In this document: in pieces, positions 27,218-36,546 of the stretch
Layout: the number at the start of each line of letters is the position of its first letter
Position numbering within the stretch: position 1 is the first letter of the stretch
Source of the DNA: Tolypothrix tenuis PCC 7101
Lineage (GTDB): Bacteria > Cyanobacteriota > Cyanobacteriia > Cyanobacteriales > Nostocaceae
DNA: 64,000 nt
Assembly: GCF_002368295.1 (NCBI RefSeq)
Contig: NZ_AP018248.1
Span: 5,340,798-5,404,797, forward strand
Reading direction: 5' to 3'
The notes under the pieces: generated by a model
What the model saw: the letters and a program-made list of their open reading frames with translations, nothing else
What the model was told of the DNA's origin: nothing
Database searches by the model: none
Position numbers and translations under genes: made by a program

Positions 27218-27257
27218 AAAAAAAATATTAAGCTTTTAAAAAGCCTAATATTTTTTT
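27218..27257 (+). terminator. Rho-independent terminator after the GT4 gene
   Basis: AATATTAAGCTTTT pairs with AAAAGCCTAATATT and is followed by TTTTTTT. The hairpin begins 13 bases after the stop codon and separates 25185-27205 from the exporter operon. Confidence 0.65.
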
Positions 27258-27384
27258 AAATTTATCTTGTAAAGAAAATACGTATTTACCCTGAAAAAAC
27301 TGATAATAAATATGAAGATTAGCCAATGTAGTGACATCGGTAATATTCGTGTTAATAATAAATAAATTATGATACGCAGAACTG

Positions 27385-29715
27385 ATGTCTACCAAAAAAT
27401 TGCTACTCAGATTTGCCAAGCCTTATCCTGGTTTGATTATTTTGACAATAATTTTAGGCTTTTCCGGAGCATTATTTAATGGTATAAGTACAACTTTAAT
27501 TGTGCCAGTAATTTTAAGAATTGTCGGGCAAGAGGTAGATTTAACTAATGCGCCAAAGCTTTTAACAGCTATTATGTCTCCTTTTGATCAAGTTCCAGAA
27601 AATTACCGTATTGGGGTGATGGCTGGAGCGATTATCTTCACAATATTTTTAAAAAACTTAGCAAATTATAGCAGCAGTTTAGCATCTAGTTCTTTAAGCA
27701 GAATGCTGACATCAGATATGCGAGAGGCTGGATTAAAGTTATTACTAGATGTTGATATAGATTATTATGCAAAAACAAAAGTTGGCGATTTAATTAATAA
27801 ATTAGGTGGAGAAATTGGACGTGCGTCAAGTACTTTAGGCAGTACAATCAGGTTAATTATTCTTGTAATTACAATTATCGTTTTTATCGGTTTATTGTTA
27901 TCAATATCTTGGCAATTAACAATTATTTCTACGTTGTTGCTGTCGTTGGTCACTTTAATCAATCAGTCTGCTATTGCTCGTTCTCGAAAATTTGGCAAGC
28001 AGCTGAGTGAGATGTCTAGTGCATATTCAATTTCTTTATTAGAAGTCCTCAATGGTATTCGCTTAGTTAAGTCAACCGGTAACGAGTCAAGAGAATTTCA
28101 ACATATTAAAAAGCTAATTCGGGCGCGCGAAAAAGCAGATTTCCAATCTCAAGTAAACTCGGAAGCGATCGGGCCTTTGAGTGAAGTCATGGGAGTCTCA
28201 GCTTTAATGCTGATTGTCTTATTAAGTAAAATTTTCTTTGCAGATCAGATAGTATCTCTTTCTGCCGTACTTCTAACCTATTTATTGGTTTTATTGCGGG
28301 TACTGCCATTAATTTCACAACTCAATTCCATTCGCAGTAGTTTTGCCAGCACAGCTACTAGTGTGGACATGGTAAGTGAATTTTTAAGCTTCACTAACAA
28401 GCCATTCATGGGCAATGGTGAGCTGACATATACAAAATTAGAAAAGGGAGTAAGTTTTAATTCATTGTCTTTTAAATACCCTGGCCATGAAAAGTTGGTG
28501 CTGCAAGATGTGACATTAGATTTACCCCGTGGTCAAACTCTGGCATTAGTAGGCGGTTCTGGAGCAGGGAAATCAACTTTAGCAGACTTGTTGCCCAGAT
28601 TTTATGACCCAATAGCTGGCTCCATTACGATCGACGGTAAAGACTTGCGAGAATTTGATGTTATATCCTTGAGAAAACGGATGGGGATTGTTAGCCAAGA
28701 TACCTTTCTGTTTAATGACTCAGTACGGAATAACATTTCCTATGGCAGACCGGAAGCTAGTGAAGAGGAAATTATCGCGGCTGCCAAACAGGCGAACGCA
28801 TACGAGTTTATTATTAAATTGCCTCAAGGATTTGATACCTTAATTGGCGATCGCGGTGTCATGTTATCGGGAGGACAAAGGCAAAGATTAGCGATCGCTC
28901 GCGCCTTAGTCCAAAATCCGGAAATTTTAATTCTCGATGAAGCCACCAGCGCCTTAGATACCGTTTCCGAACGCCTAGTTCAAAGTGCGCTAGATGATCT
29001 CAGCCGCGATCGCACAACTGTGGTAATTGCTCACCGTCTTTCTACAGTCCAAAAAGCCGATCAAATAGCAGTCTTAGATCATGGAAAAGTAGTAGAGACA
29101 GGTACCCACGAAGAATTGTTAGAAAAAGGTGGTTTTTACTCACGCCTCTACTCCATGCAATTTGCTGATCGTCCTGATAAGAACTCACCAAGATTAAAAA
29201 TCCTCAGTGCAATGCGTAAATACTCAGCGCAGGTTGCCTATCCTGAGGTTGTTACTCAATACAATCCAAGCTTAGTCCGCATTTCGCACGAAATTCGGAC
29301 ACAACTGAACTCAATGATTGGATTCCTCAACTTATTACTTGAGAATCTGATAGATAATGTCGAAGAGCGGCACGAAATTATTGAAGAGACCTACAAATCG
29401 GCCTGGAGAATTCTGAATATTATTGATATTTTTGACGATATTGTTAACTTGAAAACGAATAAAAGTTTACTTCCAGTTGTTGAGCAAAATCCGAACAGCT
29501 TAATCATCCAACCACCAAGTTTGATTCAGATGTCTTATGATTTTCGGACTTCGCTCAATCTTATCCGCAGTTCTATCCGTTCCCTTGCAGATAACACATC
29601 AGCCACCCCAGAAGAACAAAATCAATTAATAGAAGAATCTTATCATTCTTCCATTTATTTATTAGATAAATTAGAAAACCTCGAAGGTATTATTACTAAC
29701 TATAATTATGAATAA
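27385..29715 (+). CDS. ABC exporter (MsbA/HepA-like) with C-terminal tandem HisKA-like extension
   Basis: 776 residues against about 580-610 for a usual half-size exporter. The membrane domain (about 1-330) has six helices. The ATPase has Walker A GGSGAGKST near residue 390, signature LSGGQRQR near 495 and Walker B ILILDEATSALD. Residues about 630-690 then match a histidine-kinase H-box helical hairpin (SHEIRTQLNSMIGF, His635, with the second helix EIIEETYKSAWRILNIIDIF). A second copy at about 714-770 has Tyr718 in place of His (MSYDFRTSLN). No HATPase follows. Neighbours suggest export of a glycan or glycolipid. HepA-like function is an inference. Confidence 0.88.
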   Translation: MSTKKLLLRFAKPYPGLIILTIILGFSGALFNGISTTLIVPVILRIVGQEVDLTNAPKLLTAIMSPFDQVPENYRIGVMAGAIIFTIFLKNLANYSSSLASSSLSRMLTSDMREAGLKLLLDVDIDYYAKTKVGDLINKLGGEIGRASSTLGSTIRLIILVITIIVFIGLLLSISWQLTIISTLLLSLVTLINQSAIARSRKFGKQLSEMSSAYSISLLEVLNGIRLVKSTGNESREFQHIKKLIRAREKADFQSQVNSEAIGPLSEVMGVSALMLIVLLSKIFFADQIVSLSAVLLTYLLVLLRVLPLISQLNSIRSSFASTATSVDMVSEFLSFTNKPFMGNGELTYTKLEKGVSFNSLSFKYPGHEKLVLQDVTLDLPRGQTLALVGGSGAGKSTLADLLPRFYDPIAGSITIDGKDLREFDVISLRKRMGIVSQDTFLFNDSVRNNISYGRPEASEEEIIAAAKQANAYEFIIKLPQGFDTLIGDRGVMLSGGQRQRLAIARALVQNPEILILDEATSALDTVSERLVQSALDDLSRDRTTVVIAHRLSTVQKADQIAVLDHGKVVETGTHEELLEKGGFYSRLYSMQFADRPDKNSPRLKILSAMRKYSAQVAYPEVVTQYNPSLVRISHEIRTQLNSMIGFLNLLLENLIDNVEERHEIIEETYKSAWRILNIIDIFDDIVNLKTNKSLLPVVEQNPNSLIIQPPSLIQMSYDFRTSLNLIRSSIRSLADNTSATPEEQNQLIEESYHSSIYLLDKLENLEGIITNYNYE

Positions 29716-30916
29716 AACTGCTTTAAAGAAGCACTATATATTTTTTGTTGGCGAAACGCTACCAAAGCCTGAAGCTCATTTAGTGCAGTCTACAAATGCA
29801 GCTAACGGAGCAGCAAATCTCGGTTACTCAACTGTTTTAGTTTATCCAAAAACACAAATCAAGACTTTAAATCCAGTTAATTTACTGCTGCCTTTTCAAC
29901 CTCGACCAACACCTATAGAACTGATTAAATATTACAACCTGCATGACAAGTTAAAGGTTGCTCCTTTAGCTATGCCTTGGCCGATTGACACATTACACTA
30001 TAAATTTACTAATTCCAACACTATTGCCTGTAAATATTATTTTCCGTTTCATATCCTACCAACTACCAAACTTGTCCATAGTCGCAACTGGAATTTTGTT
30101 AAAGCTGCCATTAAAAATGGTGTGCCAGCAATTTACGAACATCACCATCACGAAGATAAGCAATTTGAGCCAGAAATTATCAATCATCCACTGTTTCAAA
30201 TTGCAGTTACCGTTGCCGATACCATTCGCGAATCCATGATTCAACATGGTATGCCACCTGAAAAAGTGATTAAGTTACACAATGGCTTTAATCGCTTATT
30301 TATGCAGAGACAGCCAGAAAAGGCAGAAGAATGGCGCAATAAATTATTACAACAACATTCACATTTAGTAGTTTATGCCGGAGGGTTACGGCAATTTAAA
30401 GGTATTGATGTCTTAATTGAGGTGGCTAGTGAAATGCCAAATGTACAATTTGTTTGTGCAGGTGGCAATACAGATGAAGTCGAACATTATCAAAAATTAG
30501 CCCAAGAAAAACAAGTTCATAACATTAAATTTTTGGGCTATGTCTTGCACCATGAATTAGCATCTTTACTCCAAGCCGCAGATATTTTAGCTCATCCTCA
30601 TTGTTTAGGAGCAGCTGCAACTTTCACATCTCCATTAAAATTATTTGATTATTTTGCTTCTGGAACTCCCATTATCGCTACAGAAATTCCTTCATTAATA
30701 GAATTTAAAAATACCTCAGCTATTGCTGCTTGGTGTGAGCCTGATAATCCGAAAAAATTTGCTGAAGCTCTCCAGCATCTTTTAAAAACTCATCCCAGGA
30801 AAGTAGAGGGTTATGCCGATAGTATAAATTTCGTTCAGCAGTTTTCTTGGGAAAATCGAGCCGCCAAAATTTTAAGTTACGTCGATAAATCTTTGCTTCC
30901 GCCATTAATTGCTTAA
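29708..30916 (+). CDS. Glycosyltransferase family 4
   Basis: 402 residues, overlapping the exporter gene by 8 bases, so translation is probably coupled. C-terminal GT-B domain: LVVYAGGLRQFKGIDVLIE, VQFVCAGG, and FTSPLKLFDYFASGTPIIAT, the E/L-rich donor site of GT4 enzymes. The N-terminal acceptor domain contains YEHHHHEDKQ. Likely a cytosolic or membrane-associated transferase in the same pathway as the exporter. Confidence 0.88.
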   Translation: MNKTALKKHYIFFVGETLPKPEAHLVQSTNAANGAANLGYSTVLVYPKTQIKTLNPVNLLLPFQPRPTPIELIKYYNLHDKLKVAPLAMPWPIDTLHYKFTNSNTIACKYYFPFHILPTTKLVHSRNWNFVKAAIKNGVPAIYEHHHHEDKQFEPEIINHPLFQIAVTVADTIRESMIQHGMPPEKVIKLHNGFNRLFMQRQPEKAEEWRNKLLQQHSHLVVYAGGLRQFKGIDVLIEVASEMPNVQFVCAGGNTDEVEHYQKLAQEKQVHNIKFLGYVLHHELASLLQAADILAHPHCLGAAATFTSPLKLFDYFASGTPIIATEIPSLIEFKNTSAIAAWCEPDNPKKFAEALQHLLKTHPRKVEGYADSINFVQQFSWENRAAKILSYVDKSLLPPLIA

Positions 30917-30933
30917 GTTACTTTTAATTAATT

Positions 30934-31896
30934 ATGAATATTAAAACTATCGGGATGATTAGCAGCTATCGAGGTCTAGAAAATAGAGCCGATTGGCTAT
31001 GGCAACAAACTCCTAAGCCCTTTGGAATATGGGGAAATATCCAATTGCGTGCGCCAGCAGTTAAACCAGATTTTCTACTCATGTATCAGTTTGATTTTAT
31101 CCAACCATCTCCCCAAAAATCTTGGTTAGATAAGTTACGTAAACGTCAAGCAGAGTCAACAACAGTAGATATTAATTCTTTACTGCGTGGTGTAAGTAAA
31201 GAAAGAATTATCTATTTATTGAGGGAACCACCATTAGAGGAAATTGTCGAGATTACTAATCGTAATTATCAGCAAGCTCAAAATTATTGTGGTTATGTTT
31301 CTGGCCCCGATGATTTTGCTCCAACTCCTGATTATATGCCTGCAATTTGGTACCATTCTAATTCCTTTCAGGAATTAGATGAAATGCCATGCCCCCCTAA
31401 AGTTTCTACTTGTAGTTGGATTACTTCTGGAATTAGCCGCACAGCCAATCATCGCCAACGTTTGGAATTTTTACGTTCTCTACAATCAAATGGATTTAAG
31501 TTTGATTTGTACGGTAGAAATTTACCTGTATGGGCAAATATTGCCGGAGAGCTAAGTAATAAATGGTATGGCATGGCACCCTATTTTTATAATTTAGCGA
31601 TTGAAAATTATGCTGACAATAATTGGTATGTGAGTGAGAAACTTTGGGATAGTTTACTGGCTTGGTGCTTACCAATTTACTATGGTGGCCCTGCTGCTGA
31701 TAAATTATTACCACCAGGTAGTTTTTTAAGATTACCTAGCTTAGATAAAAAAGGTCTTGCTTACATACAAGAAGTAACTGCTACTCCCGATGCGTGGTAT
31801 GCAGCTAAAGATGCGATCGCAGAAGCACGTCAAATAATTTTACATAAACTCAATCTGCTGAATTGGTTATCAAATTTTGTAGCTCAACACTCATAA
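30934..31896 (+). CDS. GT10 (fucosyltransferase)-like glycosyltransferase
   Basis: 320 residues. The C-terminal donor-binding block NWYVSEKLWDSLLAWCLPIY followed by YGG matches the conserved alpha-1,3-fucosyltransferase motif of family GT10, and RLEFLRSLQSNGFKFDLYGR fits the preceding strand. If the donor is GDP-fucose, the product would be a fucosylated glycan. No GDP-fucose synthesis genes are in view. It sits 17 bases after the GT4 gene and 3 before the next gene. Confidence 0.8.
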   Translation: MNIKTIGMISSYRGLENRADWLWQQTPKPFGIWGNIQLRAPAVKPDFLLMYQFDFIQPSPQKSWLDKLRKRQAESTTVDINSLLRGVSKERIIYLLREPPLEEIVEITNRNYQQAQNYCGYVSGPDDFAPTPDYMPAIWYHSNSFQELDEMPCPPKVSTCSWITSGISRTANHRQRLEFLRSLQSNGFKFDLYGRNLPVWANIAGELSNKWYGMAPYFYNLAIENYADNNWYVSEKLWDSLLAWCLPIYYGGPAADKLLPPGSFLRLPSLDKKGLAYIQEVTATPDAWYAAKDAIAEARQIILHKLNLLNWLSNFVAQHS

Positions 31897-31899
31897 AAT

Positions 31900-32877
31900 A
31901 TGAATGGTATTTGTACTCTGGCGAATGATTATGTTTTTGACCAATTAGTAGCTTTACTCAACAGTATCGATGCAATATTAGGTTCTGAAACTCCTGTCTG
32001 TATTTATCCTTTTGATGACCAGACACAACGAATTGCTGATGAAATTACTAAGCGACCTAATGTATTTATTTACAATAACCAAGAATCTATAAATTACTGG
32101 GATCAATTTATGGTGTCAGCCGCACCAGAAAGATTGAATCGCAGTCAATCCCGACTTTATGGTGCTCATCGTCGGTTTTGTGCCTTTGATGGCCCCTTTG
32201 ATAAATTTATCTATTTAGATGCTGATACTTTAGTGATGAACTCACTAGCAACAGTATTTCAAAAATTAGATAGTTATGACTTTGTTGTCTATGACTTTCA
32301 ATTTAAAGATGTTAGTAAAGTATATAATACTGATTCTCCACAATTACTAAAAGTTTTTGCCAAAGACCGAATAGATTTAGAAATATTTTGTTCTGGATTT
32401 TATGCTTCTAAAAAAGGTATTTTTTCAGAAAAGCAGATAGAATCTCTAATACTATCTCTCCAGAATGGTGAAAGAAACATCTTGTATCAAGGTGCTGGCG
32501 AACAGCCTCTAATTAACTACATGGTGATGAAATCTCATCTTCCTATTTATAATTTTGCTCAACAATTACCATCTCATGAAGTAACAGGATGTTCTGTCGG
32601 CTCTAAGCATTTTGAAGAAAGAGAGCATATCCTTTATGACAAAGGTAATCGACTAACTTATCTTCATTATATTGGTATACCTCCTAACATCCATCAAGCT
32701 GTATGTACTGGTGAGAATATTGATTTTCCTTATAGAGATTTATTTCTCTACTATCGCTACTTACATGAGCCAGAAAAACGTCCAGTATTTCATGATCACC
32801 CTAAACCTTATGACGCTCCACCACCAAATTTATTCACTAGAGCTTTGAGAAAATTAAAATTAATTAACCAAGGATAA
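31900..32877 (+). CDS. GT-A type glycosyltransferase-like protein, paralogue 1
   Basis: 325 residues. It opens with GICTLANDYVFDQLVALLNS, has DxD as FIYLDADTLVMNSL, FCSGFYASKKG and a late TYLHYIG. The same framework recurs in the next two genes, so this is a tandem paralogue set. I recall a named cyanobacterial group (Npun_R2821/Npun_R2823 family) with this start. Activity is inferred from fold and DxD only. Confidence 0.78.
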   Translation: MNGICTLANDYVFDQLVALLNSIDAILGSETPVCIYPFDDQTQRIADEITKRPNVFIYNNQESINYWDQFMVSAAPERLNRSQSRLYGAHRRFCAFDGPFDKFIYLDADTLVMNSLATVFQKLDSYDFVVYDFQFKDVSKVYNTDSPQLLKVFAKDRIDLEIFCSGFYASKKGIFSEKQIESLILSLQNGERNILYQGAGEQPLINYMVMKSHLPIYNFAQQLPSHEVTGCSVGSKHFEEREHILYDKGNRLTYLHYIGIPPNIHQAVCTGENIDFPYRDLFLYYRYLHEPEKRPVFHDHPKPYDAPPPNLFTRALRKLKLINQG

Positions 32878-32880
32878 TTT

Positions 32881-33771
32881 ATGAGTAGGGGAATTTACAT
32901 CGTTGCTAACGACCGAGTAATGGATAATGCGATCGCTTTACTCAATAGTATTCGCTTTTACGACCAGAAAGTTCCAGTTTATCTCATACCTTTTAATGAA
33001 AGTTATCACAAAGTTGCAGAGAAACTTAGCACTTTACATAACGTCCAACTGTTCCCAAACCTAGAATTGATTGAGCAATTCACCAACCGTATAGGTGAAA
33101 TATTTGATCGAGATTTCCTAGCTTTACCCAACAAAATGCGTAAGCTGGTAGCATGGTTTGGCCCTTTAGAAGAATTTATTTATATTGATACAGATATTGT
33201 CGTTTTTGAAAGAATTGCTGACAATTTAGACAAACTTGCAGAAGTCGATTTCTTCTGCTGCGATTATCATCATGCTAATGACAAGTTACGCAACATTTTT
33301 TCGCCATTAGTAATAGAACAGCAAATTTTTTCTGATACGCAATTAGAAGATGTTTTTAACAGTGGCTTTTGGGCTTCACGCAAGGGAGCTATTACTGAGC
33401 AACAGATGGATGAAACTTTGTCTGAATGTGCTGCTCATCGCGAATATTTTGATTTTTCTGAAGGAGTGACAGACCAACCAATTTTAAATTACTTGGTTCT
33501 CAAACTCATTGCCAAACGCGGCAATCTTGTGAAAATTCCTGGCGGTGGGCCTGGTAGTTGGGCTGGTTCCCGCAGTTTTCAACAGCAAGGATATGCTCTT
33601 TATGACAGAGGACAACAACTGAAATATCTGCATTGGGCGGGAACTAAGATAAAAGCTGGTAGCCCTTATTGGGAATTGTGGGAACATTATCGCTACCTTC
33701 ATGAGGGGAAATTTGCTTTTATTCCAAAATTAACTCGCCGTTTCTTTCCCTTTGTTGGAGCCCACAATTAA
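32881..33771 (+). CDS. GT-A type glycosyltransferase-like protein, paralogue 2
   Basis: 296 residues, 3 bases after paralogue 1. It shares GIYIVANDRVMDNAIALLNS, a DxD as FIYIDTDIVVFER, FNSGFWASRKG and KYLHWAGTK, but is shorter and more diverged than paralogues 1 and 3. It may use a different donor or acceptor. Confidence 0.76.
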   Translation: MSRGIYIVANDRVMDNAIALLNSIRFYDQKVPVYLIPFNESYHKVAEKLSTLHNVQLFPNLELIEQFTNRIGEIFDRDFLALPNKMRKLVAWFGPLEEFIYIDTDIVVFERIADNLDKLAEVDFFCCDYHHANDKLRNIFSPLVIEQQIFSDTQLEDVFNSGFWASRKGAITEQQMDETLSECAAHREYFDFSEGVTDQPILNYLVLKLIAKRGNLVKIPGGGPGSWAGSRSFQQQGYALYDRGQQLKYLHWAGTKIKAGSPYWELWEHYRYLHEGKFAFIPKLTRRFFPFVGAHN

Positions 33772-33787
33772 TAATAGGAGTACGCCG

Positions 33788-34819
33788 ATGATTGATGGTA
33801 TTTACACGCTCGCTAATGATGTAGTCTATGACCAACTAGTTGCTTTACTCAACAGTATAGAAGCTAATGCTGGGAGAAAAATTCCTGTTTGTATAATTCC
33901 CTATAACGAGAAATTAGATAAGGTAAAAGCAGAAGTTGCTACCAGAGATAATGTTACTTTATTTGAAGACTATGCTTCTATAAATTACTGGGATAACTTT
34001 GCAACTCAGGTGTGGAAAAATTATCCTAGAGCACAAAAAACTTGGCGACAGTGGGGGTTCTCTGAACTCTATGAGCTACCAATGCACCGCAAATTTTGTG
34101 TTTTAGATGGCCCGTTTGAAAAATTTATTTATTTTGATGCAGATACTCTTTTAATGGGGCCTTTAGATTATGTATATGAAAAGTTAGACCACTATGATTG
34201 GGTAACTAATGATTTTCAATATAAGTCTAATTTAGATTATATTTTTGATGGCTCAGAAAATTTAATGCAGCAAGTTTTTCCTGTAGATAACTTGCAATCT
34301 CATATATTCTGTGCGGGTTGGTTTGCTGCTAAAAAAAATATTTTATCACCAGAAATATTAGCTAGTCTACAGGAAAAATTACAATCTGGTGAAGCTGATG
34401 TTATGGCTTTTATCGCCCCCGATCAATCTTTATTTAATTATATTGTATTGAGAAGTGGTATTTCTTACTATAACTTTGCTTATCACCATCCCGATCAAGT
34501 CACTGGTAATCACTGGAGTTCTAAATTTGATGTAGTCGATAATGTTTTATACGATCAAGGAAGAAGGTTGACATACTTGCACTATATGAGTATAGGTTCA
34601 TCAGCTTTTACTAAACTTTGTGCTAGTGAAGATATCAATATTCCCTATCGAGAAGTGTTTTTACATTATCGTTATTTAAAATCACCAGAAACTAGACCAC
34701 AAAGCTTTAAGCGTCCCAGCTTGATTTTAAAGTTGCAACAAAATACTACAGATTTCTTCAAGCAAAAAATCGCTAATATTAAGCTCAATTATCGCAATTT
34801 TAGAGATAATCTCACTTGA
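33788..34819 (+). CDS. GT-A type glycosyltransferase-like protein, paralogue 3
   Basis: 343 residues from ATG 33788, chosen for the AGGAG 8-12 bases upstream and alignment with paralogue 1 (GIYTLANDVVYDQLVALLNS). DxD is FIYFDADTLLMGPL, with FCAGWFAAKKN and TYLHYMS following. Closest to paralogue 1. Last gene of the operon; the final about 30 residues are a basic, coiled tail. A longer frame from 33752 would overlap paralogue 2. Confidence 0.78.
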   Translation: MIDGIYTLANDVVYDQLVALLNSIEANAGRKIPVCIIPYNEKLDKVKAEVATRDNVTLFEDYASINYWDNFATQVWKNYPRAQKTWRQWGFSELYELPMHRKFCVLDGPFEKFIYFDADTLLMGPLDYVYEKLDHYDWVTNDFQYKSNLDYIFDGSENLMQQVFPVDNLQSHIFCAGWFAAKKNILSPEILASLQEKLQSGEADVMAFIAPDQSLFNYIVLRSGISYYNFAYHHPDQVTGNHWSSKFDVVDNVLYDQGRRLTYLHYMSIGSSAFTKLCASEDINIPYREVFLHYRYLKSPETRPQSFKRPSLILKLQQNTTDFFKQKIANIKLNYRNFRDNLT

Positions 34820-34857
34820 TAGATAGGCTGTAATAGATTGTAAAATGAGCCCTCAAT

Positions 34858-34887
34858 CAGGTGCGTTAGCCAACACTAACGCACCTG
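34858..34887. repeat. Perfect 12-bp stem-loop between convergent genes
   Basis: CAGGTGCGTTAG and CTAACGCACCTG with a CCAACA loop. On + the tail is AAAAATTTT, so it may act as a weak terminator for either side. A related GCGTTA...TAACGC hairpin is at 45113-45141, so it also belongs to a dispersed repeat class. Confidence 0.75.
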
Positions 34888-34917
34888 AAAAATTTTAGAC
34901 TATTATTAGTATGGTAA

Positions 34918-35826
34918 CTAGCGGTAATAAAAATTAAAATTATTCAGACTTACTATTCTTAAATAGAAATAGCGATAATAATAACCGATAAATTTCTCAA
35001 GTCTACGCTTTATTTTTTGTAAGAGAGAACTTTGGCGATATTCAATTGCTTCATGTTGCTGAAAATAAATTAAAGTATCATCTGCATTTGCTTGACCCTT
35101 TTTGATTTTCTGCATTTGCACCCAATCTTTAAAGTAAACAATCTCCTGCATCGCATCCCATTGAACTTGTAACCCCGCCTTAGCCGCAGCCATTCCTATT
35201 GCATAGCCTTCCGCACCATAAAATCCATTTAGCTCACAGTAAAGTGCGATATTGTTCCAGTGGTTGAGAAATTCTATTTCTTTTCCATCTTGCCTCGTAA
35301 TCACAAATAGCATTTCCATCACAAACTGGATGTTAGTATCTTCTAAATCTAAATCTAGCTTTTTCGCTAACTTTCTCAGAATTTCTATATCTCTAATTCG
35401 CTTTGGTTTATATTTATCATTTACTGAATCAATATAAACTTGATTATGTTTAGCAATACTAGTACAACTGATAGCAGTTATCCCAGGTAGCCATTTCATT
35501 TCTGATAAAAATTTATCTAATATTCTGATATCTGCATCTACAAATATACAACTATTAAATAGTGATAGAGCTTTAGCAATTACAAATCTTTTATCATGGT
35601 AACATCCAATACTCTGTTGTTGATGTTTAAAGGCTAGAACATGAGAGTATTTACTAAATTCTTGGGGCTTATCTGTTAAAAGAAGTAAATATATCCCTGG
35701 TAAATTTTTCTCAATATCTTGAGCCAATAGGAGAGCATGAGAGCGGTATCTTTCACCTAAGGCTAAACTACAAAAACAAACTTCTTGTTGCTCTTGCTGC
35801 ATTGGCTTTAAATTGCTATTTAACAT
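34918..35826 (-). CDS. GT-A type glycosyltransferase-like protein
   Basis: 302 residues, convergent with the island. VCFCSLALGERYRSHALLLA and SCIFVDADIRIL (DxD) show the nucleotide-sugar fold; GFYGAEGYAIGMAAAKAG and the basic C-terminus are family-like. It is not closely similar to the three tandem paralogues. An internal start at Met9 is also plausible. Probably part of the same functional island despite the opposite strand. Confidence 0.7.
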   Translation of the reverse strand: MLNSNLKPMQQEQQEVCFCSLALGERYRSHALLLAQDIEKNLPGIYLLLLTDKPQEFSKYSHVLAFKHQQQSIGCYHDKRFVIAKALSLFNSCIFVDADIRILDKFLSEMKWLPGITAISCTSIAKHNQVYIDSVNDKYKPKRIRDIEILRKLAKKLDLDLEDTNIQFVMEMLFVITRQDGKEIEFLNHWNNIALYCELNGFYGAEGYAIGMAAAKAGLQVQWDAMQEIVYFKDWVQMQKIKKGQANADDTLIYFQQHEAIEYRQSSLLQKIKRRLEKFIGYYYRYFYLRIVSLNNFNFYYR

Positions 35827-36051
35827 ACTAAAAGTATGAATTTTTATTGTCTGAGCGTCTAACTAAGTATTATATTTACATAAACAATACATTCATGCTA
35901 TAGTGATATTACGTATTGTGCAATTATTCTAAAATTTAGATTTTCATTTATCAGCAATAATAAATATCAAAATAGTAATTTTTTAAGTTAGTAAGTGGTA
36001 TTGATCAAAGCCTTTTCTCAACATGGTATTAGATGATAGGAATTTATTCAT

Positions 36052-36093
36052 AAAAAATAGCTGCTAGACATTAGTATCTAGCAGCTATTTTTA
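36052..36093 (-). terminator. Rho-independent terminator
   Basis: AAAATAGCTGCTAGA pairs with TCTAGCAGCTATTTTT across an 8-base loop. On the minus strand it ends in TATTTTTTATG, just beyond the 36122-36496 gene. Confidence 0.85.
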
Positions 36094-36121
36094 TTAATAG
36101 TAGGAGTAAATTTTGCGGTCT

Positions 36122-36496
36122 CTAAGATAAAGAATCTAAATCTAGAGATTGCATACCTCGGCGTTCTACAAACTCCAGCATACTTCCCAATTGCCACCAA
36201 ACTAACAAACAAGTTAACAAACTCATTGGCAAGCCAACACCTAAAGCTAGGATCGGGGGAAAGCCAAATATCTCGAAACCGGAACAAAGAAACAGGCAAA
36301 CACCACCTGTTATTCCCAGAAATGGCACAATAATTTGCTTCCAGGCGGAATGAGGTTTGATATTTTCTGCGCTCTTGCTTGGCCATTTCTGAACAATTAC
36401 TTTTAAAGTACCAGATAAGGCGATTCCAGAAGTGATAGCGATTAATAAACCAACAACTAGTAGGAAATACGGTGGATGCAGAGGGTAATAGTACAT
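36122..36496 (-). CDS. Small membrane protein of unknown function
   Basis: 124 residues with three hydrophobic segments (about 9-30, 52-72 and 78-103). No motif recognised. It starts 50 bases after the UbiB-family gene on the same strand and is followed by a clear terminator, so it is probably the last gene of that transcript. Confidence 0.7.
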   Translation of the reverse strand: MYYYPLHPPYFLLVVGLLIAITSGIALSGTLKVIVQKWPSKSAENIKPHSAWKQIIVPFLGITGGVCLFLCSGFEIFGFPPILALGVGLPMSLLTCLLVWWQLGSMLEFVERRGMQSLDLDSLS

Positions 36497-36546
36497 GAAA
36501 ACTCCTAATTGGTAGGGAAATTTAAAAGTAATTGTGGTTTGAGTTG

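Noticed and set aside
36078..36386. 102-codon minus frame
   Set aside because: Shadow of the 36122-36496 gene in another frame and includes the terminator hairpin.
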